Shown: piece by piece, positions 52,769 through 61,806 of the stretch
Layout of the letters: each line of letters opens with the position of its first letter
How positions within the stretch are numbered: position 1 is the first letter of the stretch
Source: Ktedonospora formicarum
GTDB taxonomy: Bacteria; Chloroflexota; Ktedonobacteria; Ktedonobacterales; Ktedonobacteraceae
Direction: 5' to 3'
DNA: 64,000 bases
NCBI RefSeq assembly: GCF_016587355.1
Contig: NZ_BNJF01000003.1
Coordinates: forward strand, 372,001 to 436,000
Position numbers and translations under genes: made by a program
The notes under the pieces: generated by a model
What the model saw: only the letters and a program-made list of their open reading frames with translations
Told to the model about the DNA's origin: nothing
Databases searched by the model: none

Positions 52769-53130
52769 ATCAGACATACGGGAGAGGACTCTTTGAGGTC
52801 TTTGTGCAGGCTTGCCACGCCTTTGAGCAGGCACGGCAGCAAGATAGAGCGTGGGAAGCTGCACGCGATACGATCTGTGCGGCCATCGATGAGCAGGTAA
52901 CCCACAATCATCCTCTCTTATTAGCCCCTCATGTCCGCCCGCAGCAACGGTCGCACGAACGGCATCCATCAGCCCAACACAACGCCGCTACGCATGCCTC
53001 GACAATCCTTGCTTCAGTCCCACATGACATAGCAAGGCTTCAAGAACGCTTTTATGTGCGTCCACACCCACCGTCGAAAGAGGAGTTGAATAAAATTCGC
53101 AGGCAACGCTTAAAACTAGCATCCAGATAA
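52666..53130 (+). CDS. Unknown helical protein or shifted C-terminus of the WD40 gene
   Basis: In a frame overlapping the end of the WD40 gene, codons read TACAQSNAASITAFERTDAT, GILGRLDWGLDQTYGRGLFE, then long helices (ACHAFEQARQQDRAWEAARD) and a basic end (KIRRQRLKLAS). The frame is open from 52453 to 53130. There is no clear ribosome binding site for a separate start. Either a frameshift has split one longer gene, or two genes overlap. The family is not recognised. Confidence 0.45.
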   Translation, partial: GTACAQSNAASITAFERTDATFGLGILGRLDWGLDQTYGRGLFEVFVQACHAFEQARQQDRAWEAARDTICAAIDEQVTHNHPLLLAPHVRPQQRSHERHPSAQHNAATHASTILASVPHDIARLQERFYVRPHPPSKEELNKIRRQRLKLASR

Positions 53131-53242
53131 GGATCAGACACAAAGCAGGTCAGCGCGGAGGTTGCCCTCATGCCAGCACAGTGTTTCGTTTGGTTGTAGG
53201 CTGACATTATCGGCTTGCAGAAAAAGAAGGCAGGTATGCTCA

Positions 53243-54637
53243 ATGTATGTCACCCAGATTCCCGTCACCATGCTCTCTGGCTTCGCCCCTCCACAAAGGC
53301 AATCAGCACGCTCTCTCTGGTTTGCCGGTTGGTCGCGCAGACACATGCGTCTCTGGAGCTATGGAGCCTTCCTCTGCATGAGCCTGCTCTCAGCCTCATT
53401 TTTCCCCTTTGCCAAGCCTGTACTTGATCGGATGAACAGCTCCATCTTTGTGGCCATCCAAATGGCCTGGCTTGTACCTCCTGCCCTGCTCCTCTGGTCA
53501 CGACGCCACATAACGCGCATAGTCATCCTGCGTGGCATGGCGCTTGGCAGTTGTATGGGAGTTGGGCTTCTCTGCCTGACGCTGGCTATGGCTTTCACCA
53601 GTATTACGGAAACCGCCCTGTTCTCCTGCATGAATGGCATTCTTGTGGTGCTTGTCTCCTGGCTGGTATTTCGCCAACGTGTACAGCGCCTGACCTGGTG
53701 CGCCTGCCTCTTTTCGATAGCAGGCATCCTTCTCCTACTCTCTATCTCAGAGATGCATTGGCAAGGAGACCTGCTTGCCTTCTTTGGAGGACTCCTGCTC
53801 ACAGGCTACTCATTTCTCGTCGAAAAGTGTTGCCTACCATCTCCAGACAGGCACCCACTCTCCCGGCGAGCGGTGTTAGGCATCGAGTGCCTGACCATGG
53901 CTGGAGAGATGCTTCTGTACGCGCTACTCTTTGGGAACTGGCAATCGCTCCAGTTCGTCTATCCTTCCGATCTGTTCACCTTCACCTATATCAGCCTGGT
54001 CACCACATTTGCCCCCATGGTAACCATGATCGTCATGAGACACTACGTCAATGGAGTGACGCTCACGTTTCTTTCCACCATAGAGCCTATTGCCGGAGCA
54101 ATCGTGGCGTTTTTCTTTGTTCACGAACGCTTTCCACCCCTGGCCTATCTCGGAGCCGCATTCGCCGTAGGAAGTACGCTCCTACAAGCGCTTGCCAGTC
54201 GTGTCGACAGATCATCTCTACCTACCCCTCGTACTGTTTCGCCGCAAGCGCCTTTTCATACTCTCCACACACAGACAAGAGGGCAATTTCACCTCAGGAG
54301 ACCATTCCCAATGGGAAGACGCGCTCATCTCGTGCTCACCTCCCTCTGGTCAACACCTCATGGGGCGGACTTTGTCACCCTCCAACACGCCACTGGCATA
54401 CCTTGTGGATGCCTTCATCGCCTGCTCTCCTCCCTACAAAAGCGAGGATATATCATGCGCTCTCGCAATTCACCCAAACCAAGTCGCTACAAGCTTCATC
54501 CCACGTACATAGGAAAACAGCCCAAAAATCCTAGGAGATCTCGAAAAGCAAGCACTTGGAGGTTATTGCTGTCAAATAGGGGTAGTATAAAGGTTCCTGT
54601 CACCAGGCCCAAAGGGGCTTATGGCAAGTCGACTTGA
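53243..54637 (+). CDS. EamA/DMT transporter fused to a winged-helix domain
   Basis: A 464-aa protein from ATG 53243. Residues about 35-330 are a ten-helix EamA (drug/metabolite) transporter with two repeats (for example GALFC-type first helix, WLVFRQRVQRLTWC and TIEPIAGAIVAFFFVHERF). After a Pro/Thr linker, residues about 370-430 read as a winged helix (LVLTSLWSTPHGADFVTLQHATGIPCGCLHRLLSSLQKRGYI). The fusion is unusual. The last 20 residues are coded by the left arm of a small inverted-repeat element, so the original C-terminus has been replaced. Confidence 0.8.
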   Translation: MYVTQIPVTMLSGFAPPQRQSARSLWFAGWSRRHMRLWSYGAFLCMSLLSASFFPFAKPVLDRMNSSIFVAIQMAWLVPPALLLWSRRHITRIVILRGMALGSCMGVGLLCLTLAMAFTSITETALFSCMNGILVVLVSWLVFRQRVQRLTWCACLFSIAGILLLLSISEMHWQGDLLAFFGGLLLTGYSFLVEKCCLPSPDRHPLSRRAVLGIECLTMAGEMLLYALLFGNWQSLQFVYPSDLFTFTYISLVTTFAPMVTMIVMRHYVNGVTLTFLSTIEPIAGAIVAFFFVHERFPPLAYLGAAFAVGSTLLQALASRVDRSSLPTPRTVSPQAPFHTLHTQTRGQFHLRRPFPMGRRAHLVLTSLWSTPHGADFVTLQHATGIPCGCLHRLLSSLQKRGYIMRSRNSPKPSRYKLHPTYIGKQPKNPRRSRKASTWRLLLSNRGSIKVPVTRPKGAYGKST

Positions 54638-54809
54638 AAGTGCCTATTTCTGTTGGAGATGGCACTATTCAGCTTTGAAAAGCCGCTGATCCTGGAAGTT
54701 AGCCACTTGAAACCAGTAAAAAGTGCCCAAGTTCCGAAACCATTATGCAAAGCGGAACTTTTCATGCTCCTACTTTGGGCCTGGTGACAGGAACCTTCAT
54801 ACTACCCCT
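54578..54809. repeat. MITE-like element with 37-bp inverted repeats
   Basis: The left arm 54578-54614 (AGGGGTAGTATAAAGG... GGCCCAAAG) recurs inverted at 54773-54809 with one mismatch. The 158-bp interior has further short inverted repeats (AAGTTCCG...CGGAACTT). No gene inside. It overlaps the 3' end of the transporter gene. Confidence 0.7.
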
Positions 54810-54814
54810 GGTTG

Positions 54815-54846
54815 AAAAAAGGAGACGAGGTGAATGTCTCGTCTCC
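54815..54846 (-). terminator. Rho-independent terminator, minus strand
   Basis: GGAGACGAG and CTCGTCTCC (54821-54829, 54838-54846) form a 9-bp stem, followed on the minus strand by TTTTTTC. It ends the SUKH-like pair. Confidence 0.85.
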
Positions 54847-54920
54847 TCCCTTTATAGCTCATACCAGTCTACTGTCTTCTTCCTTTGGACGGTGAATGTG
54901 GGAAAAGGGCCAATAAACCT

Positions 54921-55397
54921 CTATTTATCAGCGATGCTTGCCACATGTTCCTCATTGAGGCCAAGCAAGGACCTGGGTGCGAAGTCTGCGAACCATGGCC
55001 AGAAAGGCACACCTTTGCTCACTTCCCACGTTTCGTGATCCCAGTCCGCTACCTGTGGGTCATGTCGCTCATCGAGACAATCCAGATTAAACACATACGT
55101 ATTGCCAAAACTATCAGGCGCAAAGGCAACGAATTGATCCGGCAAGAGGCCCAGGTTTCGCGCATGAAACCGATCGAGGAGGTAGGTATCCTTCTTGTCT
55201 ATCCAACTCAGATGCCGGTGAATTCGATGGGGAGGATCAATGTTGTGCCCACCTGCCCCGTCCAGTCCACCGTGGATCGCATACACCTCGCGGAGGGCCA
55301 GAGGCAAGCGAAAATGTGGGAGATGTTCTAAGCCGTCGTTGTCAGGATCGCGGGGGGATAGCCCAGTAGGAGGCAGAGGTCCCCCTGGTTGAGCCAT
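54921..55397 (-). CDS. SMI1/KNR4 (SUKH)-like protein
   Basis: A 158-aa protein with the SUKH pattern: RLPLALREVYAIHGG near residue 30, LLPDQFVAFAPDSFGNTYVFNL in the middle (the typical fold core with DxxGN) and WSWE-like WDHETWEVSKGVPFWPWFADF near the end. SUKH proteins act as immunity proteins in polymorphic toxin systems and in other regulatory roles. Its start overlaps the end of the preceding gene by about 70 bases in another frame, so either it starts further in or one gene has shifted. No toxin is recognisable next to it. Confidence 0.6.
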   Translation of the reverse strand: MAQPGGPLPPTGLSPRDPDNDGLEHLPHFRLPLALREVYAIHGGLDGAGGHNIDPPHRIHRHLSWIDKKDTYLLDRFHARNLGLLPDQFVAFAPDSFGNTYVFNLDCLDERHDPQVADWDHETWEVSKGVPFWPWFADFAPRSLLGLNEEHVASIADK

Positions 55398-57025
55398 TCT
55401 GCGAGATGATGGATGCTGGTGTCGGCCGGAACTCTGGGTTCAACACGATACTTCCTCAGTTCATAGGATGTAAAGGGCACGAGATGAAAATAGCCAAGAG
55501 AGTACTCGCCAGTTGCTTGATGTTTGAAGAGAGCCAGTCCACAGGTGTACTCGCACAAAAGCGCAACAAAACGCGGCGCGTACCGTGCAACCGATGCCCA
55601 GATGCGTGCGATGGCAGTCTGCACCTCTTCTCCAGCGCTGATGTGCCAAGGGTTCTCCTCATCCCAGAAAAGCGCGTGAGTGCTTCCCTTGAACATGATT
55701 CCTTGCACGCTATATGAGGAGGCATCACCCCAAAATTTCATGTTTAGCTCCTTTTTAAGGACAGCATCTATCGCTGCTTCACGCTGGGTCGCGAGGAGCG
55801 CCAAGGCCACGCTGTTGATGTGATGATACCGTAGGTTGTCATAGCCTTCTCTCGTTTGTAAGGCTTCGTACTTTTCCAGAAGTGTAACCACGGCTGCGTC
55901 ATCGGCATCGCTAGCGAGGCGAGCCAGAGCGGCGGTGAAATGCTCACCTTCATCTTCTAAGAGCGTAAGAGCCTGTTCGCGTCCTGGCAAGGTCAACGGT
56001 TCAACGGGCTGGAAAGTGGTTGGTGGAAGCGCTGGAGGAGAAGAAATGGGGCCAGGTGCATTGGTAACGACTTCAGAGGGGATTGCGCGAAACGGAATAG
56101 CATCATAGGCATAGCCTCTTGGCTGAGCGAGGTGCTTTATATGCTTTTCACAGCGCTCTAAAAGCTCTAGCCCGGAATTACGATAGCCATACTCTTGACC
56201 ATGCTCCTCAGGCGTTTCGGGTTGGGGCTCCTGCCCCTCGCTCTTTTCTTCTTCTGATGAAGCATCATCCCCGAAAATCGCTTTCAAGAGTTTTTCTTCA
56301 GGGGTAGGTTCATTGTTATAGGAGCGATATTCTGTCCATGAAGACCATTCGGTCTGCCATTTCTTGACCTTTTGAGCATGGGTCAGACCTCCAAATGCTT
56401 GCTCCAACAACTGGCCTTGTCGCTCGGCTTCGGTGGCTATTTCAGCTTCGATGTGGGCTTTGATATCTATGGAGGCAGCATAGAGATCGGATAATTCATC
56501 AATGGGCCAGAGTTTTTTCTCCGCCTGTTGTTGCCACCATTCATAGTACCGCTGCCAATATCCTCGTCGTGAAACTGCACGCGCGACTGCTCTCAGGTAA
56601 TCTTCGTCAGGTAGGCGGCGCTCGGGCAACATCAAACTGATGTCATCAAAATCGCAGAGTTTCCTGTTCTCTTTATCTTCTTCTGTTTCATCTCCTTCTT
56701 CCAGCTCTATCAGGCATTTCTGCCATACGGAAAATGCACTGATAACCTTGCCAATTTGCCCTTGATCTCTTGCCTGCCCATAAACGGCTTCGTGAAGAAA
56801 AACGAGGTCACCGGTATGAAAAGGGCCTTCCGTTGTTGGGTTGATCTGATCCAGTGTGATCACCTGTTCAGGAGCCAGCTCAACGGCTTCCCGCTGAAAC
56901 CAGTCATGGACTTCCACCACCACTTTGGTATCGGTGGTGGATATGATCTGTGCTTTCTTCCCCTCATACGACTGCCATTGGGCATTCAGAATAAGGACCA
57001 TCGTACCTATCTTGAGGTTGTGCAT
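55328..57025 (-). CDS. Large unknown protein before SUKH-like gene
   Basis: A 565-aa soluble protein with GGAAGG before ATG 57025. It begins with an SH3-like barrel (LKIGTMVLILNAQWQSYEGKKAQIISTT), has a second similar segment (FHTGDLVFLHEAVYGQARDQGQIGKVI), a charged helical middle with acidic low-complexity (DDASSEEEKSEGQEPQPE), and a C-terminal helical domain. I do not recognise the whole. The arrangement with a SUKH-like protein directly downstream raises the possibility of a toxin/immunity-like or regulatory pair, which is inference only. Confidence 0.7.
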   Translation of the reverse strand: MHNLKIGTMVLILNAQWQSYEGKKAQIISTTDTKVVVEVHDWFQREAVELAPEQVITLDQINPTTEGPFHTGDLVFLHEAVYGQARDQGQIGKVISAFSVWQKCLIELEEGDETEEDKENRKLCDFDDISLMLPERRLPDEDYLRAVARAVSRRGYWQRYYEWWQQQAEKKLWPIDELSDLYAASIDIKAHIEAEIATEAERQGQLLEQAFGGLTHAQKVKKWQTEWSSWTEYRSYNNEPTPEEKLLKAIFGDDASSEEEKSEGQEPQPETPEEHGQEYGYRNSGLELLERCEKHIKHLAQPRGYAYDAIPFRAIPSEVVTNAPGPISSPPALPPTTFQPVEPLTLPGREQALTLLEDEGEHFTAALARLASDADDAAVVTLLEKYEALQTREGYDNLRYHHINSVALALLATQREAAIDAVLKKELNMKFWGDASSYSVQGIMFKGSTHALFWDEENPWHISAGEEVQTAIARIWASVARYAPRFVALLCEYTCGLALFKHQATGEYSLGYFHLVPFTSYELRKYRVEPRVPADTSIHHLAEWLNQGDLCLLLGYPPAILTTTA

Positions 57026-57288
57026 GAAAAGATGCCTTCCAATCTTTCTTCCAATACTCTTTTCTTCCAGAAGATCTCTACCATGAGTTCAAGAGTTCCA
57101 CCATGTACAATTAATTATTCTCTTTTTTCTGGGAGAGAGAAGAAATGGGTGAGTACATTTGGGGGGAGGGAAAGTAACTCTGACGAGATCTTCATGCAAA
57201 CCTCAAGATGGAGTGATACCATTTTTTTCGTGCGATTTTTCCCGCTAAGGCTCTCCCAGGCACAAAGTGACCCCCATCATTCCTCCTG

Positions 57289-57477
57289 CTAAGCCAACTC
57301 TGAACCTTCTTCACGGAACTCACGTTTGTTGATGTAGGTGTTGAGGGCAAGGTGGTTGGGATAGCCAAACAGTTTGGCAATCTTGCGCACGGAGAGTCCT
57401 AACTTGAGGAGATCCTTGGTCCGTTCCAAATCTGCGTCGAACTTACTTTTCTGAATGGTGCCTTTTGGTTTTCCCAA
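57289..57477 (-). CDS. Small helix-turn-helix protein
   Basis: A 62-aa basic protein with a clear helix-turn-helix (ERTKDLLKLGLSVRKIAKLFGYPNHLALNTYINKRE), like the DNA-binding part of resolvases. The only in-frame start is a TTG with no clear ribosome binding site, so it may be a fragment of a larger lost gene. It is divergent from the LRR gene at 57636. Confidence 0.5.
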   Translation of the reverse strand: MGKPKGTIQKSKFDADLERTKDLLKLGLSVRKIAKLFGYPNHLALNTYINKREFREEGSELA

Positions 57478-57635
57478 GCATTAATACTCAGGGGCCATAT
57501 GCAGAAGTTTCCTCTTTGCCTTTTTTCTGTAAGAATAGAGCGGAAGAGAATTTCTGTAATTTTTCCACCTTGCCATATTTCAGCGAGAGGAGTATGTGAT
57601 CCTTTTTTATATAGAACGATCACAAAACATGTTTT

Positions 57636-59570
57636 ATGAATGTTTCCATGCTTGTGACACAGGTTCACGAGGTCGCATGGCCTCAATGGCAACGCGCTGT
57701 TCTGAACGTGCTCTCACAACTCTCAACACACGAATACGAGTGGTTGATCAACGAATTGCTTCGGCTCGGTGATTATGCTCCGAAGAAGCGCCCTCATTTG
57801 CATCTTCTGGCAGCGGCCTGTCTGGATACCATGGGCGGTTCCGCCCTCGCTTCACCCTCTGGAAACCAACCATCTCCCACTCTGGTTCGAGCGGTCGAGA
57901 AACGATTGGGCAAACTGGTTCCGCCGCACAATGCGAAAGCTGCCCAGGAGCTAGCAAATGTGGGAACGCTGGCAGTCAAACCACTTGAGCAGCAATTGTC
58001 CTTGCCTACGCTCTCAAAGAGAACGCGGTTTGCCTGTCTTCAGGCATTAGTGCTCATAAACAATGATGATGCCCTGGATGTGCTAAATACCTATATACAG
58101 ACAGCGCCTCAGCCTGACGGTGAGGCCTGCCTCAAGCTCTGGTCATCGGCGATTGATCCTGAGCGATTCGCCGAAAGGGTCCTGGCTCCGCTCTTTCAAC
58201 GCGAAGGCCGAACCGAGCTGATTATCTGTCGAGGCAAAGCGCGGTGGAGCGATGAGGTGCAATTGAAGTCGCTACGGGGCCTGCAACATCTGATGACGCT
58301 GAAAAAATTAATTATGAATCAGTGTGAACACCTCAACGATATCAGCCAACTGGCAACCTTGACCGAACTAGAGGAACTGACTCTTGAGAACTGCGGCAAA
58401 ATTACCAGTGTGGCCTCGCTGGCTGGCCTGACAAAGCTCCGTAAGCTCAATCTTACAAATTGCAAACGGTTGCGTAACCTTGTCGGGCTCTCTGACAAAC
58501 CTGCTCTGGAAACACTGTATGCCGCCCATTGCGAAAGATTAGAGAATCTCACGCCGCTTACCGGTTTGCCGGCACTCAAGTGGCTTAACCTGCACAATTG
58601 CAGAAAGTTGCAAGATATCAGCAGCCTTGCCCACCTGACGCAACTTCAACATCTCGACCTCGATTATTGTGCTGCATTGCAGGATATCAGCAGTCTTGCT
58701 TCCCTGACGCAGTTACGGACCCTTGATCTAGATCATTGCACAGCATTACAAGACATCAGTAGTCTTGCCTCCCTGACCCAACTGTATGATCTTCACATGA
58801 ATGGCCTTGATCAGGTACACGATATCAGTAGCCTTGCTTGTCTCTCGCAATTGGAACTGCTTCAGCTAGACTGTTCTTCTTTGGATGATATCAGTCCTCT
58901 AAGTGCATTACAGAACCTTCGCACATTATGGCTCACAAACACAAGATCAGCTTCAGAGCAGGAGTTGACATGCCTTGCACAGCTTCCTCATCTCACCTAT
59001 CTCTGGCTTTGTGGTTCCTTTCCACTCCCTCCACTTCCGATAAGTCTTAAAGAGCTCCATATCGAAGGGAAAGACGGTGACACCTATACTCCTGATCTAA
59101 CGCGTCTTTCCGGCCATCCCAATCTTTGTCGCCTCAACATCAAGAACGTTCATGGGCTTACTGATGTGACCGGGGTGGCGGATCTTCCCCAACTGTGCGA
59201 ATTCAAGCTGTGGGGAAGTACCAGCCTTACGAGCTTGCAGGGCCTGGCACATCTTCCGTCGCTTCAACAGGTAGACATTGTCGACTGCTCAACGCTTCGG
59301 GATATCCAGGCACTATCCCATCTGGACAGCGTACAAGAGTTCAGCGTGTGGTCATGTCCAGAATTGCAAGACATTAGCCCTCTCAGCTATTTAACAGACT
59401 TAAGAAAATTAGAAATACATTACTGCGATTCAATACAAGACCTCACCCCTTTAAGCAAGAGCGTCAACTTGCAAGAAGTATCGTTCGTTGGCCATCACAT
59501 GGCAACGATAGATCTCAGTCCGCTCGCGACACTCCCCGTACGAGACAGACTAAAAATCAGATACCAATAA
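57636..59570 (+). CDS. LRR protein resembling the C-terminal half of NACHT/STAND proteins
   Basis: A 644-aa protein. Residues 1-200 are helical with LHLLAAACLDTMGGSALASP and VEKRLGKLVPPHNAKAAQELANVGTLAVKPLEQQL, like the HEAT-type linker after NACHT NTPases in this phylum. From about 205 a long LRR solenoid of 22-23-residue repeats follows (LTELEELTLENCGKITSVAS, LQDISSLASLTQLRTLDLDH). No NTPase domain or P-loop is present. The start codon is not backed by a good ribosome binding site. It may be a sensor that works with a separate NTPase, or a truncated STAND gene. Confidence 0.8.
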   Translation: MNVSMLVTQVHEVAWPQWQRAVLNVLSQLSTHEYEWLINELLRLGDYAPKKRPHLHLLAAACLDTMGGSALASPSGNQPSPTLVRAVEKRLGKLVPPHNAKAAQELANVGTLAVKPLEQQLSLPTLSKRTRFACLQALVLINNDDALDVLNTYIQTAPQPDGEACLKLWSSAIDPERFAERVLAPLFQREGRTELIICRGKARWSDEVQLKSLRGLQHLMTLKKLIMNQCEHLNDISQLATLTELEELTLENCGKITSVASLAGLTKLRKLNLTNCKRLRNLVGLSDKPALETLYAAHCERLENLTPLTGLPALKWLNLHNCRKLQDISSLAHLTQLQHLDLDYCAALQDISSLASLTQLRTLDLDHCTALQDISSLASLTQLYDLHMNGLDQVHDISSLACLSQLELLQLDCSSLDDISPLSALQNLRTLWLTNTRSASEQELTCLAQLPHLTYLWLCGSFPLPPLPISLKELHIEGKDGDTYTPDLTRLSGHPNLCRLNIKNVHGLTDVTGVADLPQLCEFKLWGSTSLTSLQGLAHLPSLQQVDIVDCSTLRDIQALSHLDSVQEFSVWSCPELQDISPLSYLTDLRKLEIHYCDSIQDLTPLSKSVNLQEVSFVGHHMATIDLSPLATLPVRDRLKIRYQ

Positions 59571-59608
59571 AGCTTCCTCGACCAAGGGCAGGCAATATGT
59601 CTTCACCA

Positions 59609-59649
59609 ACCATCCTCTCAACCGCCACAATCATAGATGAGAGGATGGT
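59609..59649. terminator. Stem-loop after LRR gene
   Basis: ACCATCCTCTCA and its exact complement form a 12-bp stem with a 17-base loop, 40 bases after the stop. Only a weak T-rich stretch follows. Confidence 0.55.
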
Positions 59650-59801
59650 ACTTTACTGTAGAAATTGTAGAAAAACATGATAATACAAATAAAATCATCT
59701 ATGATCCTCTATGACATGCTCACAAAACAGGTATACCCGAAACAGAGAAGCAGTATCACTGGCAGAAGTATTTTTTGTAAGTACATTTGGAGTAAAAGAG
59801 T

Positions 59802-59987
59802 ATGCATAAACGACTCATTCGTTGGATTTCACCACTGTTTATTTTGGCTGTCATCGTCGTCGCAGTGGTCATCGGTTCAGTTATGGTCACAGTCACTCAC
59901 GCTGCTGGAGTAAACGCTTCAAGTTATGCAACAGAGCAACAAGCACAACCAGGACATATTCATCCAAATTCGTACTGGCTCCCATAG
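59802..59987 (+). CDS. Small membrane or secreted peptide, 61 aa
   Basis: MHKRLIRWISPLFILAVIVVAVVIGSVMVTVTHAAG gives a basic start and one long hydrophobic helix with a possible signal-peptidase site (THAAG). About 25 polar residues follow (NASSYATEQQAQPGHIHPNS). The ribosome binding site is weak. It could be a short secreted peptide or membrane-anchored microprotein. Not recognised. Confidence 0.5.
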   Translation: MHKRLIRWISPLFILAVIVVAVVIGSVMVTVTHAAGVNASSYATEQQAQPGHIHPNSYWLP

Positions 59988-60076
59988 CAACGATCTCATG
60001 CAGAGCTTCATGCTTCTAATCAACATTACCGTTGTAGGTTTGAGTATTAAAGGCGTAATACCTGCATAAAAACACT

Positions 60077-60812
60077 TTATTGTGCGTTCAACAACAATCT
60101 TTCTAACCAGATACGTACTTCTTGAGCACTTCCATGCCCCATATTTTCCAAACCCTTAGCACATTGTTCTCCTAATGCTACGGCCTTATGTACATCTCCT
60201 CGTAGTGCTGCTACACGAGCTTGGCCGTAATAAACTAATAATCTGAGCTCTTTATCTCCTCCAGGAATGTTCATCAGCATTTCATCGAAGGTTATATGCG
60301 CCTCATGAATTTCACCCTTTTTCAATTGCACGTTGCCATAGTCGTAAAGCACTTTAGCTATAATCTGAGGTCTGCCAATTTCACGAGATAAGGATAGAGC
60401 ATTGTGCAAATACGTCTCAGCCTGTGATATGTGATTTTGTGCTATGGATGTCTCTCCAAGGTTCAGCAAAAGGATGCTTTGCCATTCACGATGCCCAATA
60501 CAGCGTGCAACTGTAAGCCCCTCCTGGAAATAGGTTTCGGCTTGAACATAGCGCCCAAGCTCCATCTCAGAAGCTCCCAGATTCGCTAGTAAAGCGCTGA
60601 TACGTTGACTATGACCAATACGACGCGCCAACTCTAAACCCTCCTGAAAATACAGAGCAGCCTCAATCTTGATTTCCCTGCTGTCCAGCATTGAAACCAA
60701 GATTGAGGAGTAAATTTATTGCTAACTGCTCTTGCCCAACTAGCTTGCTCGCAAGCTCAAGACCTTCCTGCAAGTATGCTTCAGCTTGGGCATAGTTTCC
60801 ACCCAGCGCCTA
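60077..60812 (-). pseudogene. TPR-repeat protein fragment
   Basis: TPRs of the form AETYFQEGLTVARCIGHREWQSILLLNLG run through the minus strand. From 60700 upstream one inserted T shifts the frame, and the upstream part (YLQEGLELASKLVGQEQLAINLLLNLG) lies in another frame back to about 60812, where the homology ends at a junction with unrelated sequence. It is the C-terminal end of a larger protein, probably a NB-ARC/TPR or LuxR/TPR regulator. Confidence 0.75.
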
Positions 60813-60983
60813 TCAGAAGGAAAACCGTCATACCACCTTATCGTGATGCTCGCTATCCTCATTGTAGCAAGTATTCTCCTGCTTCCTCTGATTTTCCTCT
60901 CAACACCATCACCATCGCACACGGGAGAGTCAACAATCACTGGCAGCCTCGCATTTAGCAGTAGCAGACAGGTCACAAACTAG
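60813..60983 (+). pseudogene. Fragment of a membrane-anchored protein
   Basis: The frame encodes KPSYHLIVMLAILIVASILLLPLIFL and then STITGSLAFSSSRQVTN. A membrane helix followed by this Ser/Gly-rich segment looks like the juxtamembrane part of extracytoplasmic proteins common in this group. Both ends are cut: by the TPR relic on the left and the IS66-like relic on the right. Confidence 0.4.
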
Positions 60984-60984
60984 G

Positions 60985-61140
60985 CAATGCTTGCGGGAAA
61001 GAGATGAACACCGAAGAGATCATGCAGCAGTTGACTGGCACATGCATAGGGAACGACCTGACCAGCGGCCAGATACGTCGCGACGGTCTGAATGTCTGTT
61101 CCATATTGCGCCGGTGCCTGTACCTCCTTCGCTGCAACTA
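60985..61140 (-). pseudogene. IS66-type transposase fragment
   Basis: The minus strand reads KEVQAPAQYGTDIQTVATYL and then GQVVPYACASQLLHDLFGVH, matching the conserved APVQYG...AVYLN-YQLLPYRR block of IS66 TnpC transposases. Only about 50 codons remain. Confidence 0.6.
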
Positions 61141-61158
61141 CATAGCCCATCTAAACAG

Positions 61159-61758
61159 TTACTTTGGTAACGCATCAGGTGCCAGACGCTCGACTCCCTC
61201 CATAAGCGTCAGCAAGACATTCTCGGCCATCTGTTCTGAGGGTATGGTGGCTGGCTCCAGGCTCCATTGAAGCGCCGCGCCCACAATGGCCCAACTCATG
61301 GTTTGTGCGATTGTTTCCATTGGTACTGTCCCTCGGACCTCTTCTCGTCTCTTTTGTTTCAGCCACATCAAGAGAAGCCCTGCTACTGCTTCCTGGAAGA
61401 AGCGTTCGATCAATGGGTCAATAGCCCCTAATGGGTGACATTGGCGCTGTACATCCCTGAAGTGTTCCAGTAAGAGCCGAATGAAGCGTTGCAAGGTTTT
61501 TTTGTCCCATTGGGACACGGGAGGAAGCGGGCTTATCAGGTTCTGAAATACTTCCTCGTGGAGAAGCGACTCCAACAGCGCATATTTATCCACAAAGTGG
61601 GCATAAAAGGTTCCCCGACTGACATTGGCTCGCTCGGCAATCTCCTGGATGCTCGTGGCCTTAAAACCCTTTTCTTGCATAACATCAAGAGAAGCCTGCT
61701 GTAACAACTGACGTGTGCGCTGGACACGCCGATCTTCACTTCTAGAGGAGATCGCCAT
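61159..61758 (-). CDS. TetR-family transcriptional regulator
   Basis: A 199-aa regulator: helix-turn-helix LDVMQEKGFKATSIQEIAERANVSRGTFYAHFVDKYALLESLL near residues 25-66 and a helical ligand domain with a TetR_C-type core. It is divergent from a zinc-type oxidoreductase gene. A 9-bp perfect inverted repeat lies 49 bases before its start, the likely operator for both genes. Confidence 0.92.
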   Translation of the reverse strand: MAISSRSEDRRVQRTRQLLQQASLDVMQEKGFKATSIQEIAERANVSRGTFYAHFVDKYALLESLLHEEVFQNLISPLPPVSQWDKKTLQRFIRLLLEHFRDVQRQCHPLGAIDPLIERFFQEAVAGLLLMWLKQKRREEVRGTVPMETIAQTMSWAIVGAALQWSLEPATIPSEQMAENVLLTLMEGVERLAPDALPK

Positions 61759-61806
61759 TGTTCATACTGCCTTTCTCTGTTCATCTCTCTTCACGTAGGC
61801 AAGCGT

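Noticed and set aside
53551..54534. 327-codon frame inside the EamA gene
   Set aside because: Alternative frame of a clear membrane protein; no start signal or domain.
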